The translations under genes were made by a program, and so were the position numbers. From contig CAZEFT010000012.1 in the NCBI GenBank assembly GCA_964511495.1, forward strand, positions 40,107 to 104,106: a DNA stretch of 64,000 nt, written 5' to 3'. The notes beneath the pieces are model-generated. The model saw nothing but the letters and a program-made list of their open reading frames with translations. It made no database searches and was not told the DNA's origin. This DNA comes from Litorimonas sp964511495. Its GTDB lineage: Bacteria > Pseudomonadota > Alphaproteobacteria > Caulobacterales > Maricaulaceae. Shown piece by piece: positions 34,029 through 41,937 of the stretch; the stretch's first letter is position 1, and every line of letters begins with the position of its first letter.

Positions 34029-36176
34029 ATGCCTGCTTCCCCGTCTGTTTTTCAAACCCATGACCACAAAGCGCCTAAAGCAGAGAAGCGCCCCTTAAAG
34101 ACCGAACAATTAGGTCGCGTTCGCGTCGATGATTATGCTTGGATGAAGGATGAAAATTGGCAAGACGTCATGCACAACCCCGCACTCTTGGATGAGGATA
34201 TACGCCGCCATTTAGAGGCCGAAAACGCTTATACCAAAGCGGTCTTATCGCCTTTAGATACATTGAAAGACACACTTTTTGAAGAAATGAAAGCGCGGCT
34301 GGAACCGGAAGCCGCGAGCACACCTCTACCCGATGGGGATTGGGCTTACTTCCATCACTACCGCAAAGGCGACCAACATGGGGAATATGCCCGCGTGAAG
34401 CGGGATCCGTCAGGCAAAGCTGTTCGATTAAGCCCGGAGGTCTTGGCACAAAGCGAAACCGTATTAGACGCCGAAGTGCTCTCGAAAGCGTTTTCCGCCT
34501 ATTTCGACCTTGGTTCAGTGTCTCACAGTCCTGATCAGAACTGGGTTGCCTATGGCGTCGATGGAAAGGGTTCGGAAAATTATGTTGTCACCCTGCGAGA
34601 CTTATCAAATGGCCGCACCATAGAGACGGGGATTGAGCGCTGTGCAGGCGCTTTGGTTTGGGCTTTGGATTCCCGCACATTATTTTGGGTTGAACGGGAC
34701 GAAAACCAACGCCCCCATGCCGTAATGCGCAAAGATATTTTCGATACAGAGGCACATCCTGTCTGCGTCTATAAAGAAACCGATCCGGGCTTTTTCGTGA
34801 GCGTCGGTACGTCAGATGATATGAAATATATCGAAATTAGTGCACACAACCATACGACATCGGAAATTTGGCGCATCCCGGCGGAGACGCCAACAGAAGA
34901 GGCGATATGTTTCGCCAAACGGGTTCCGGGATTGGAATATAGCCTGCAAGGCCAAGGAGGACGAACCTATATCCTGACCAATGCGCAGGGCGCGGTAGAT
35001 TTCCAAATTATGGTGGCTGATGGCCCCAGCGAAGCGGCAGAATGGACCCCTTATATCCCGCACCGCCCGGGGACGTTGGTCATCGGCGTGGAAAGTTTTT
35101 CGCATTTTCTGGTGCGTCTGGAACGCCAAGATGCTCTGCCCCGATTGGTTATTCGCGATATGCGGGATGAGACCGAACATGTGATTGAAATGGCAGAGGC
35201 AGCTTATTCATTGGGCCTCGTCTCGGGCTATGAATATGACACGTCGCAGCTTTATTTCTCCTACGCGTCACCGACCACGCCGTCGCAGGTCTATGCCTAT
35301 GATATGGACAAGCGCGAGCGCGTTCTCGTCAAGGAACAAACCGTGCCAAGCGGTCATATCAATACGGATTACACCGCCGAACGTTTATCAATCACGGCGC
35401 GGGACGGTGAGAGTGTTCCGGTCACATTATTGCGCAAATCGGATACGCCAAAAGATGGAACCGCCCCAATATTGCTCTATGGTTATGGATCTTACGGCAT
35501 CACCATTCCGGCCGCCTTCCGTACCAATATTCTCTCATTGATTGATCGCGGGTTTATATTTGCTGTCGCCCATATTCGTGGTGGCATGGCAAAGGGCTAC
35601 CAATGGTATTTGGACGGAAAGTTGGAAAAGAAACCCAATACATTCAATGACTTTGTCGATGTCGGGCGTGGGTTATGTGAAGCAGGCTATAGCAGAGAAG
35701 GTCACCTCGTCTGTCATGGCGGCTCGGCCGGCGGATTATTGGTCGGGGCCGCCATCAATCAGGCACCCGCCCTATTCGCCGGTGCGATTGCGGCTGTGCC
35801 TTTTGTCGACGTTTTAAATACCATGTCCGACACGTCATTGCCGCTCACTCCGCCTGAATGGCCTGAATGGGGTAATCCGCTCGAAGACGAAACCGCCTAT
35901 GATTTGATTGAAGGATATTCGCCTTATGATCAGGTCAAGCCACAGGCTTACCCTGCCGCGCTCATTACGGCAGGTTTGACGGATCCGCGTGTGACATATT
36001 GGGAGCCTGCAAAATGGGCAGCCAAATTACGCGATCATCAACAGGCTGAGGCCCCCATATTGTTAAAGACGAATATGGAGGCCGGTCATCAAGGTGAGTC
36101 GGGCCGTTATGATTCTTTGAAGGAAACGGCTTTGGAATATGCCTTTGCCCTCGCCGTAGTTGGCCTGACAGAATAG
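34029..36176 (+). CDS. ptrB: Oligopeptidase B (S9A serine peptidase)
   Basis: A 715-residue prolyl-oligopeptidase-family enzyme that cuts short peptides after basic residues. The N-terminal seven-bladed propeller domain (about 75-430) limits substrate size. The C-terminal alpha/beta-hydrolase domain has the triad Ser566 (CHGGSAGG), Asp652 (LTDPRV) and His687 (EAGHQG). The 'GGSAGG' nucleophile elbow and the 'YDYAW(M)KDE' opening mark oligopeptidase B rather than prolyl oligopeptidase. No signal peptide is visible, so it is cytoplasmic. It would degrade peptides brought in by uptake systems such as the TonB route nearby (inference). Confidence 0.93.
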   Translation: MPASPSVFQTHDHKAPKAEKRPLKTEQLGRVRVDDYAWMKDENWQDVMHNPALLDEDIRRHLEAENAYTKAVLSPLDTLKDTLFEEMKARLEPEAASTPLPDGDWAYFHHYRKGDQHGEYARVKRDPSGKAVRLSPEVLAQSETVLDAEVLSKAFSAYFDLGSVSHSPDQNWVAYGVDGKGSENYVVTLRDLSNGRTIETGIERCAGALVWALDSRTLFWVERDENQRPHAVMRKDIFDTEAHPVCVYKETDPGFFVSVGTSDDMKYIEISAHNHTTSEIWRIPAETPTEEAICFAKRVPGLEYSLQGQGGRTYILTNAQGAVDFQIMVADGPSEAAEWTPYIPHRPGTLVIGVESFSHFLVRLERQDALPRLVIRDMRDETEHVIEMAEAAYSLGLVSGYEYDTSQLYFSYASPTTPSQVYAYDMDKRERVLVKEQTVPSGHINTDYTAERLSITARDGESVPVTLLRKSDTPKDGTAPILLYGYGSYGITIPAAFRTNILSLIDRGFIFAVAHIRGGMAKGYQWYLDGKLEKKPNTFNDFVDVGRGLCEAGYSREGHLVCHGGSAGGLLVGAAINQAPALFAGAIAAVPFVDVLNTMSDTSLPLTPPEWPEWGNPLEDETAYDLIEGYSPYDQVKPQAYPAALITAGLTDPRVTYWEPAKWAAKLRDHQQAEAPILLKTNMEAGHQGESGRYDSLKETALEYAFALAVVGLTE

Positions 36177-36198
36177 CATTATAAGACGCGTCACTCCA

Positions 36199-36891
36199 TT
36201 AATTTGGCGGAATGATTTGACCTCTTTCATCTTTTAAGTGGAAACTGACCCGCGCCGTGACGCCTTCCATCGTGACGGCCCGCCCGTCCCTGACGCGGGG
36301 TTTATATTTCCATTTTGCGACTGATTTCACTGTTGGCCTTTCAAATAACCGCTCTGTGCAATACGTGGTCTCAATTCCGAAAGGCTGACCATCTGGCCCA
36401 ACCTGAAACCGCACATCGCAATGACCGGAGCGTTGTGCCCGCATTGGCATCGTCGCAGGCGGGCGCAAAATAGGGGCTGGATTACTATCAGTAATATGGG
36501 TCGTCTTTGGGGTATCGAATGTGATGTCATCCGGATCAAAAACATCTTTATCGCCGGGTAAAGTATAGATTGGCGTATCTGGAAAAGGCGCGCTCGCAAC
36601 TTCTCTTCGCGGGGGTGGAGGCGGTATTTCCACAACCTTATAGCTGTCCAATTCTATTCGCTCATCCGGCGGTGGTAAGTCATCTGCTATCGGGTTGATT
36701 GTAAACTTCGCGCTTTTCAAAACAGTTTGCGCCTGAAACTCTTGCGAAATCATCGCAATCATCGAGCCGGTCAAAGCGAGTGTGACAAGGCCCGCACATG
36801 TCGCGCTGACCCCATACCGAATAAGCTTAAGCTTTGTCGTAGACGTCGCCGGCCTCCTGAACGCCTCCGCACCTAATATAGATGATGTCAT
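36199..36891 (-). CDS. Orphan TonB-family energy transducer
   Basis: A 230-residue TonB-like protein with one N-terminal membrane span (about 24-46), a proline-rich periplasmic linker ('EIPPPPPRRE') and a C-terminal TonB domain ('SGHCDVRFQVGPDGQPF', 'LFERPTVKSVAKWKYKPRVRDG'). It is a paralogue of the TonB at 39744-40373; both end in nearly the same pattern. The ATG at 36891 is chosen for its GGGAGG site. It has no ExbB/ExbD of its own nearby and may share those of the 39.7-45 kb operon. Confidence 0.9.
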   Translation of the reverse strand: MTSSILGAEAFRRPATSTTKLKLIRYGVSATCAGLVTLALTGSMIAMISQEFQAQTVLKSAKFTINPIADDLPPPDERIELDSYKVVEIPPPPPRREVASAPFPDTPIYTLPGDKDVFDPDDITFDTPKTTHITDSNPAPILRPPATMPMRAQRSGHCDVRFQVGPDGQPFGIETTYCTERLFERPTVKSVAKWKYKPRVRDGRAVTMEGVTARVSFHLKDERGQIIPPN

Positions 36892-37510
36892 TTTTTCCTC
36901 CCTGTGTGAAATTTTGGCCAAATGTTTCGCCGTTATCTTCGTGAGGTTTCGCCCTCAATTATTCATCTTGCTCTTTGGCGTTTTCTCTTTGATGTTGTTT
37001 CTCGATTTCTACCTCGCCCTATCGTTGGGTCGCTTTATGCTTTGACGATTCATCTCGACTTGCTTGAAGCCGCTTAAAAGTGATTCCCTCAATGCTTCTC
37101 CAGTCGATACGTCTTCATTTCCCTCACATGTTCATTTTGATCTCTCGCTAAGCATAATCTGCGTTTCATGCCGTATCTCTGTCGTATGCAAGGAGCTTGG
37201 ACTCCGGCTGAGGCTCGCGGAGCAGCTTTGCATACGACGACGGCACAAATATTTTTCCTGTGCAGGAACGAACTAGTTGAGACCTATGACTTTCACCTGA
37301 AATGTTTTGGAAAGAAGTGAAACCAATCAATACCCCCTCCTCTATTTCTGTTAGACAACGTTAATACATAATAGTTATGTTATAACGTTGTTTGAATGTA
37401 AAGATAATTTTGCCTAAATTTTTTCAATTGGGATTTGGTTTGATTTCACCCCTCAGAGCACAGCTTGATTTGAGATGGCTCTCTTTCCAAGAATATGGCA
37501 GAGCGCGGCC
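36892..37510. promoter_or_regulatory. Gene-less region between orphan tonB and GNAT gene
   Basis: A 619-base divergent intergenic stretch without a convincing gene. It holds a long imperfect hairpin (37181-37238) and a separate 9-bp perfect dyad, ACAACGTTA/TAACGTTGT (37355-37363, 37383-37391), in an AT-rich promoter-like area ahead of the GNAT gene. A short GCACA/TGTGC hairpin lies near 37243-37263. The rest shows no feature I can name. Confidence 0.5.
37181..37238. repeat. Long imperfect inverted repeat / structured element
   Basis: The outer arms GTCGTATGCAA (37181-37191) and TTGCATACGAC (37228-37238) pair perfectly. Inside, AGCT pairs with AGCT (37194-37197, 37224-37227) and CTCCG with CGGAG (37202-37206, 37218-37222), with small bulges and an 11-base loop. 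No T-run follows, so it is not a simple terminator. It may be an RNA element, a miniature mobile element or an operator. Confidence 0.6.
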
Positions 37511-37993
37511 ATGTCAGAACTTCACGAAACACGCCTGTTCCGTCCCGAAGATGCCGCACAAATTGAACAAGTCTTTCAAGCCTCGGTCACGCAATTGGGC
37601 CCAAGATTTTACAGCGAGGCACAAGTGAAGGCTTGGGCGGCACACGGACCAAATGTGTCACAAATCCTGGACCGCAATAAAGACGGACGCATCACTTTCG
37701 TCGCTACTGACATTAAACAGGAAGTTCTCGCCTATGGAGAGTTGGAGCCTGACGGCCATATTGAGCACCTTTATGCAAGACCAGATGCCGCCGCTCGCGA
37801 TATTGTTTCCGCTCTTTATGATCGTTTAGAGGTTAATGCCAAAGAATTGGGTATTCAGACCCTTTACACTGAAGCCAGCGAAGCTGCGCGGCGCTTTTTC
37901 CTGAAGAAAGAGTATGTTGACCAAGGGCGGCAGGACTTTGTTATTCAAAACATTTCCATTTACAATTATGCCATGACCAAATCACTGGAATGA
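37511..37993 (+). CDS. GNAT-family N-acetyltransferase
   Basis: A 160-residue acetyltransferase of the GNAT fold, YafP-like. It begins 'ETRLFRPEDAAQIEQVFQAS' in part (RLFRPEDAAQI). The central acetyl-CoA region reads 'IEHLYARPDAAARDIVSALY', and 'LYTEASEAARRFFLKKEYVD' forms the C-terminal signature (ASEAARRFF..K.GF-like). The substrate is unknown. An upstream in-frame ATG at 37475 is possible, but family members start close to the 'RxxRPED' strand, which favours 37511. It converges with the TPR gene; a terminator lies between. Confidence 0.83.
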   Translation: MSELHETRLFRPEDAAQIEQVFQASVTQLGPRFYSEAQVKAWAAHGPNVSQILDRNKDGRITFVATDIKQEVLAYGELEPDGHIEHLYARPDAAARDIVSALYDRLEVNAKELGIQTLYTEASEAARRFFLKKEYVDQGRQDFVIQNISIYNYAMTKSLE

Positions 37994-38064
37994 AAAAATT
38001 CAAAGGAAACGCGCCCTTTCAATTCAAATATCTGAGTCGATTACAATAATTGAGCGCACAAAAA

Positions 38065-38085
38065 AACCCGACCAAAGGCCGGGTT
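38065..38085 (-). terminator. Intrinsic terminator for the TonB-system operon
   Basis: Nine-base-pair stem (38065-38073 with 38077-38085), 3-base loop. On the minus strand the one plus-strand mismatch becomes G-U, and the hairpin is followed by seven T residues. It lies 23 bases after the TPR gene stop. On the plus strand it could also stop the GNAT transcript, more weakly. Confidence 0.85.
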
Positions 38086-38107
38086 GTTTAATCAATCTGA
38101 GGCTAAC

Positions 38108-39616
38108 TTACCCTGTCGTTTTCACGATGTAAGCGGCGTCATAATCTTCTTTGAATTTCTGACAATTTTTGTCTTCGAGAATAAATTCGCCCTCAAAAAT
38201 TTCGTTGTCATATGCACCTTTAATCATTTGATAGCAAAGTTCGCGTTCGATATTTTTCTCGAACTCGCAACGACGATCAAAAGCTTCACGTTCCGCACGA
38301 ATGAAAGAAACCCACTTTTTAGCGTTTCTGTTCTCACGAGACTGTGTCGGTACTTGAGAGAAAGCCTCAATCGCGGCAGTGCGTGATTTTGTGATCGGCG
38401 CATTCGCCATTTGCTCGGATGACATCCCGCATTCGAGAGCCTGCTGATTTTGCGTGCTTTCATAACGACATGTAGCAATCAACATCCAGGATTTACCGGC
38501 ATCATATCCGCGATCAATAGCAGATTTAAAAGCTGTCTCAGCGCGCTGACATTCACCTTCATTATAGAGGGCTTCACCCAAATCCGCATAAAGCTTAGCT
38601 TGGTTAGACCCTGCGGCAGCTTGCTCCAGAATCGGGATTGCACGCTTATATTCACGCGCTTGACGGAATAAATTGGAGAGTTGAACCAATTTATCAGAGT
38701 CGCGCTGGACACGACCGGAGTTCATTTCACGCTCAAGAATTTCAGCCGCTTGGAATGGCATATCATAGAAGCTGTAATATTGAACAACCTTCATAAGATC
38801 CTGCTCGCTATTTAGCGCGCCACCAATATAAAGCATTTTTGTGACTTCGAAGGCTTCTTGCTCACGACCGCCATTGGCCAACATAGAGGCCCAAGCATCC
38901 CACAAAGTTTTATCTTCGGGCCAACGGTTAATCATCTGTTTGACGATATCAGCCTGCTTCCCGGGCATGCCCAAATTATTGTAGAGATAATTCAAGAGGT
39001 CAAAATGCTTACGCTCTTTAGGCGATGCATTCCGGAACCACTTTTCAGCCCAAGGCAAAGCACGAGAGAAGTTTTCAGACTGCACCCAAGCTTGGGTCAA
39101 CATCTCAACATATTGAGGTTTTTCTTGACCGCCATTACGCAAATATTCCTCAAGACGGCGCGCGCCTTCTTCATATTGCTCGTTACCAATCAATAACTGC
39201 GCAATATTTACGCGTAGAGCATCTGCCTCATTTGGGAGAAGACCGCCCGCACTAATTGCATTTTCAAAAGCCGTGATGGCACCGCCATAATTATCAAGTG
39301 AATAATAAGCAGATCCCTGCATCTGATAAATTGTTGAACGCTCATAAGGATTCAACTCTCCAATAGCCAAGGCTTCGTTCAATTTAGAAAGAGCAGGCTG
39401 AAATTGCTCAGCATTAATAAATTGAAGAGCTTCATTCACCTTTTCACCGGCCTTGGCACCAAATTGACGCCCTTCTTCAGGCTTCTTGTCTTGGGCAACT
39501 GCCGTCGTCGGAACGGAGGCCACACCGACCATAGTCAAACTGGCGAGTGCAAAGGCACTACAGCCCAAGCCAGTTTTAATCATTTTCATGACCGTCATGC
39601 GTTTTGGTGTCGTCAT
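38108..39616 (-). CDS. Periplasmic TPR protein of the TonB system
   Basis: A protein of about 502 residues with a signal peptide ending near 'VAQD' and many tetratricopeptide-like helix pairs ('ALQFINAEQFQPALSKLNEAL', 'GSAYYSLDNYGGAITAFENA', 'YADLGEALYNEGECQRAETAF'). TPR proteins close TonB2-type operons in Vibrio and Alteromonadales, where they are needed for receptor function at the outer membrane. The ATG at 39616 is chosen because AAGGAG lies six bases upstream. Last gene of the eight-gene operon, followed by a strong terminator. Six cysteines in the C-terminal part may form disulphides. Confidence 0.87.
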   Translation of the reverse strand: MTTPKRMTVMKMIKTGLGCSAFALASLTMVGVASVPTTAVAQDKKPEEGRQFGAKAGEKVNEALQFINAEQFQPALSKLNEALAIGELNPYERSTIYQMQGSAYYSLDNYGGAITAFENAISAGGLLPNEADALRVNIAQLLIGNEQYEEGARRLEEYLRNGGQEKPQYVEMLTQAWVQSENFSRALPWAEKWFRNASPKERKHFDLLNYLYNNLGMPGKQADIVKQMINRWPEDKTLWDAWASMLANGGREQEAFEVTKMLYIGGALNSEQDLMKVVQYYSFYDMPFQAAEILEREMNSGRVQRDSDKLVQLSNLFRQAREYKRAIPILEQAAAGSNQAKLYADLGEALYNEGECQRAETAFKSAIDRGYDAGKSWMLIATCRYESTQNQQALECGMSSEQMANAPITKSRTAAIEAFSQVPTQSRENRNAKKWVSFIRAEREAFDRRCEFEKNIERELCYQMIKGAYDNEIFEGEFILEDKNCQKFKEDYDAAYIVKTTG

Positions 39617-39743
39617 GATGAACTCCTTATCAACACTGATGTTATCGCTCATGGATAACCTCAAATTTTATTTATCACGAAGGCTGAGAAGTCTTCCGAT
39701 AAAAGGCAGGGACGAAACGCCACACTGCCTTATTTAATGGGTC

Positions 39744-40373
39744 TTATTCAGGGATGAGGCGACCGCGCTCATCTTTCAATTGGAACGTAATCTTTGATTC
39801 CACGCCAGAACGCGCGACCGAACGACCGTCTACGATTTTCGGATTATACTTCCACTTTTGGACAGACTTGATTGTTGGGCGCTCGAAAAGTCTCTGTGTG
39901 CAATAAGTTGCTTCCACGTTAAACGGCGCACCTTCAGGACTCACGTCGAAGCGCACCAAACAGTGACCGGATTTCTCGGCACGCGTCGGCATTTGAGCCG
40001 GAATACGCACCAAAGGCTGTGCATCACGATCAGAAACCGCGATTTTAAAGTTTTGGCGGTCAATTTTTGGCGCTTCAAATTCTGGAATCGCACCCTCTAG
40101 CGAGGCGATCGCTTCTGTTGGCTTATCCGCTTTCGCGCGCTCAATCATGGGCGGCGGTGGCGGGGTCACAACTTTTTGAACTTTGTCAACTTTCGTCTCA
40201 CGCTCGATAACTTTGATATCTTCAACCTTGGGGTTGATTTCAAAGCTTTCTGAAGCGAGCTTTTCTTGCGGCTCAAACTCTGATGAGATCAAAACCGTCA
40301 TTAAGAAGAATAAAGCAATCGTCACAAAAGCCGCGACGGGGATGCCTAATAACCAGCGTACTGCACTTCCCAT
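39744..40373 (-). CDS. tonB: TonB-family energy transducer (TonB2-type)
   Basis: A 209-residue TonB protein. One N-terminal membrane span (about 8-30), a short periplasmic linker with 'VVTPPPPPMIE', and the C-terminal TonB domain ('SGHCLVRFDVSPEGAPF', 'RPTIKSVQKWKYNP') are visible. At about 200 residues it is the short TonB2 type that works with a TtpC protein. It transfers proton-motive energy from ExbB/ExbD to outer-membrane receptors such as the one at 49.7-53 kb (inference). It follows ExbD after 17 bases. Confidence 0.93.
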   Translation of the reverse strand: MGSAVRWLLGIPVAAFVTIALFFLMTVLISSEFEPQEKLASESFEINPKVEDIKVIERETKVDKVQKVVTPPPPPMIERAKADKPTEAIASLEGAIPEFEAPKIDRQNFKIAVSDRDAQPLVRIPAQMPTRAEKSGHCLVRFDVSPEGAPFNVEATYCTQRLFERPTIKSVQKWKYNPKIVDGRSVARSGVESKITFQLKDERGRLIPE

Positions 40374-40390
40374 GATAAATACCTCTTTCC

Positions 40391-40786
40391 TTATTCCGTA
40401 CCTACTTGCGTTTCGATACTAAGCTCTTGCATGAGCTCTTGCACAGCCATGACTGTGCCAACTTCTGCGTCACGGTCGGCCTTGATAATGGCCTGCGCCT
40501 TAGGACTTTCATCCCGGATACTTGTGATAATCGGGCGAATTTCTTCCAAATCATATGGACGCTTGTCGATCCAAATTTCATTGGTTGCGTTGATGGCGAC
40601 CAAAATTGTCGGCTTCCAATCATCATCCGTTGTCGCGACGGGTTGTTCTGGGTCGATACCCGGTGTCTTGACGAAAACCGATGTCACGATGAAGAAGATG
40701 AGCAAAATGAAAACAACGTCCAACATGGGCGTCATGTTCAGTTCTGTATCTTCTTCCGGAAGATTAACTCTGCTGCGGCGTGCCAT
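40391..40786 (-). CDS. exbD: ExbD-type biopolymer transport protein (second)
   Basis: A 131-residue ExbD with one membrane span carrying the proton-accepting Asp ('MTPMLDVVFILLIFFIVTS') and a periplasmic domain. It is preceded by the other ExbD gene; two ExbD paralogues per operon are typical of TonB2/TtpC systems. A 100-base gap with a dyad and a hairpin separates it from the upstream exbD, the only sizable gap between the core motor genes. Confidence 0.94.
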   Translation of the reverse strand: MARRSRVNLPEEDTELNMTPMLDVVFILLIFFIVTSVFVKTPGIDPEQPVATTDDDWKPTILVAINATNEIWIDKRPYDLEEIRPIITSIRDESPKAQAIIKADRDAEVGTVMAVQELMQELSIETQVGTE

Positions 40787-40821
40787 AGTGTTACCTTATT
40801 ACATTAATGCGATAAATGCAA

Positions 40822-40883
40822 GTTATGGTGTAACTTTATTACACATAACTCTGACAGACCCGAAAAATCATTCCGGGTCAGAG
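40822..40883 (-). promoter_or_regulatory. Dyad and hairpin between the two exbD genes
   Basis: GTGTAA/TTACAC (40828-40833, 40839-40844) forms a perfect dyad, extended outward by GTTAT/ATAAC. It contains TTATTACACA, also found upstream of the operon. Next to it, GACCCG/CGGGTC (40857-40862, 40874-40879) and CTCTG/CAGAG form a bulged hairpin without a T-run. It may be a second regulatory site and an mRNA processing or stabilising hairpin. Confidence 0.5.
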
Positions 40884-40886
40884 TGA

Positions 40887-41306
40887 TTAAGCTTCTCCGG
40901 CTTTAATGATTTCAATCTTCGTTGCACGTCCACCGGCATCTAGCCCGTCTTTCAGTTCAACAAGGATTTTGTGCTGGGCACGTTCATCCATACGTAGGAT
41001 AACAGAAGCACCCGGCTTATCAGCCAAAAGACGTTCTACAGCCAGTGTGACACGGTCACAATTTGTGCGACGCTCATCGACCGAACATTGGTTACGAGCA
41101 TCCACGAACACAGTGATGGCACGCGGAGCATCCGGTGGGTTTGGAACATCCGGCGGAGGTGGTGGCTGCGTTAAGTCAATAGCCGTTTCGTCCAAGAATG
41201 TGGCGGTCACGATGAAGAAGATCAACATGATAAACACAATGTCGAGCATAGGTGTCATATCGACATCAGCTTCATCCGCCTGATTATTTTTACGTCCGCG
41301 TCTCAT
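40887..41306 (-). CDS. exbD: ExbD-type biopolymer transport protein (first)
   Basis: A 139-residue ExbD. The membrane span has the key Asp in 'MTPMLDIVFIMLIFFIVTA'. The periplasmic part carries a proline run ('TQPPPPPDVPNPP') and two cysteines ten residues apart ('NQCSVDERRTNCDRV') that could form a disulphide. Those cysteines are absent from its paralogue at 40391-40786. It follows the short ExbB after 22 bases. Confidence 0.94.
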   Translation of the reverse strand: MRRGRKNNQADEADVDMTPMLDIVFIMLIFFIVTATFLDETAIDLTQPPPPPDVPNPPDAPRAITVFVDARNQCSVDERRTNCDRVTLAVERLLADKPGASVILRMDERAQHKILVELKDGLDAGGRATKIEIIKAGEA

Positions 41307-41328
41307 AAGATCCTCTTATAATGTGGGC

Positions 41329-41859
41329 TTAAACGATTTGGAGGTCGTCAGCGAAACGAGCCGTTTCCCGAGCACTCCAGCGCGGTAGGACCGTTGAGAA
41401 ATACAAGCCTGAAAGAGCCGCTGTCATACCAGCCATGGTCGGGATGGTCGCCTTAAAGACACCACCAGCCATAAGGCGAGCATTGGAAGAACCAGACAGA
41501 GCCATAGTATCAAACACCTGAATCATGCCGGTTACGGTTCCCAAAAGCCCCAAGAGCGGAAGCAAAGCCACGAAAGTCTTGATCAAACCAACATTCGAGT
41601 CTGTGCGCTCTTTAATTTGGCTAACCATTTCGTCACGAATAGCCAAAGCTTTCCAGGACCGCTTGTCAGAACGGGCATCCCATTCATTTTTCAAACGCGT
41701 TTTTGTCGGCTTATGAGCGAAGAGATAATAAGCAAAACGCTCTAATATGAAGGTCCACAAGACAAGGGTCACAAGACCAATGACGAGCAGAACGCTACCG
41801 CCGGTGTTCAGAAAGTTCACCAAGCCGTTCGCGATATTGACGGGGTTTAACCATTCCAT
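41329..41859 (-). CDS. exbB: ExbB2-type proton channel protein
   Basis: A 176-residue MotA/TolQ/ExbB-family protein with three membrane spans. The 'FVALLPLLGLLGTVTGMIQVFDTMALSG' signature (quoted in part: LLGLLGTVTGMI) and 'TIPTMAGMTAALSGLYFSTVL' (MAGMTAALSGL) are both present. It is the short ExbB that pairs with the TtpC-like protein in TonB2 systems, forming the proton channel with ExbD. It lies 78 bases downstream of the ttpC-like gene. Confidence 0.94.
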   Translation of the reverse strand: MEWLNPVNIANGLVNFLNTGGSVLLVIGLVTLVLWTFILERFAYYLFAHKPTKTRLKNEWDARSDKRSWKALAIRDEMVSQIKERTDSNVGLIKTFVALLPLLGLLGTVTGMIQVFDTMALSGSSNARLMAGGVFKATIPTMAGMTAALSGLYFSTVLPRWSARETARFADDLQIV

Positions 41860-41937
41860 CTTTGACGTCCTCTGCGTGTATTGTTGTAGTTATTGGAAAG
41901 GATGGTGCGCCCAAAAGCGCACCATAAACCTGTCAGC

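Noticed and set aside
37181..37238. Integron attC site
   Set aside because: The palindrome has bulges like attC, but the conserved outer GTTRRRY/RYYYAAC boxes are absent and there is no integrase or cassette array.
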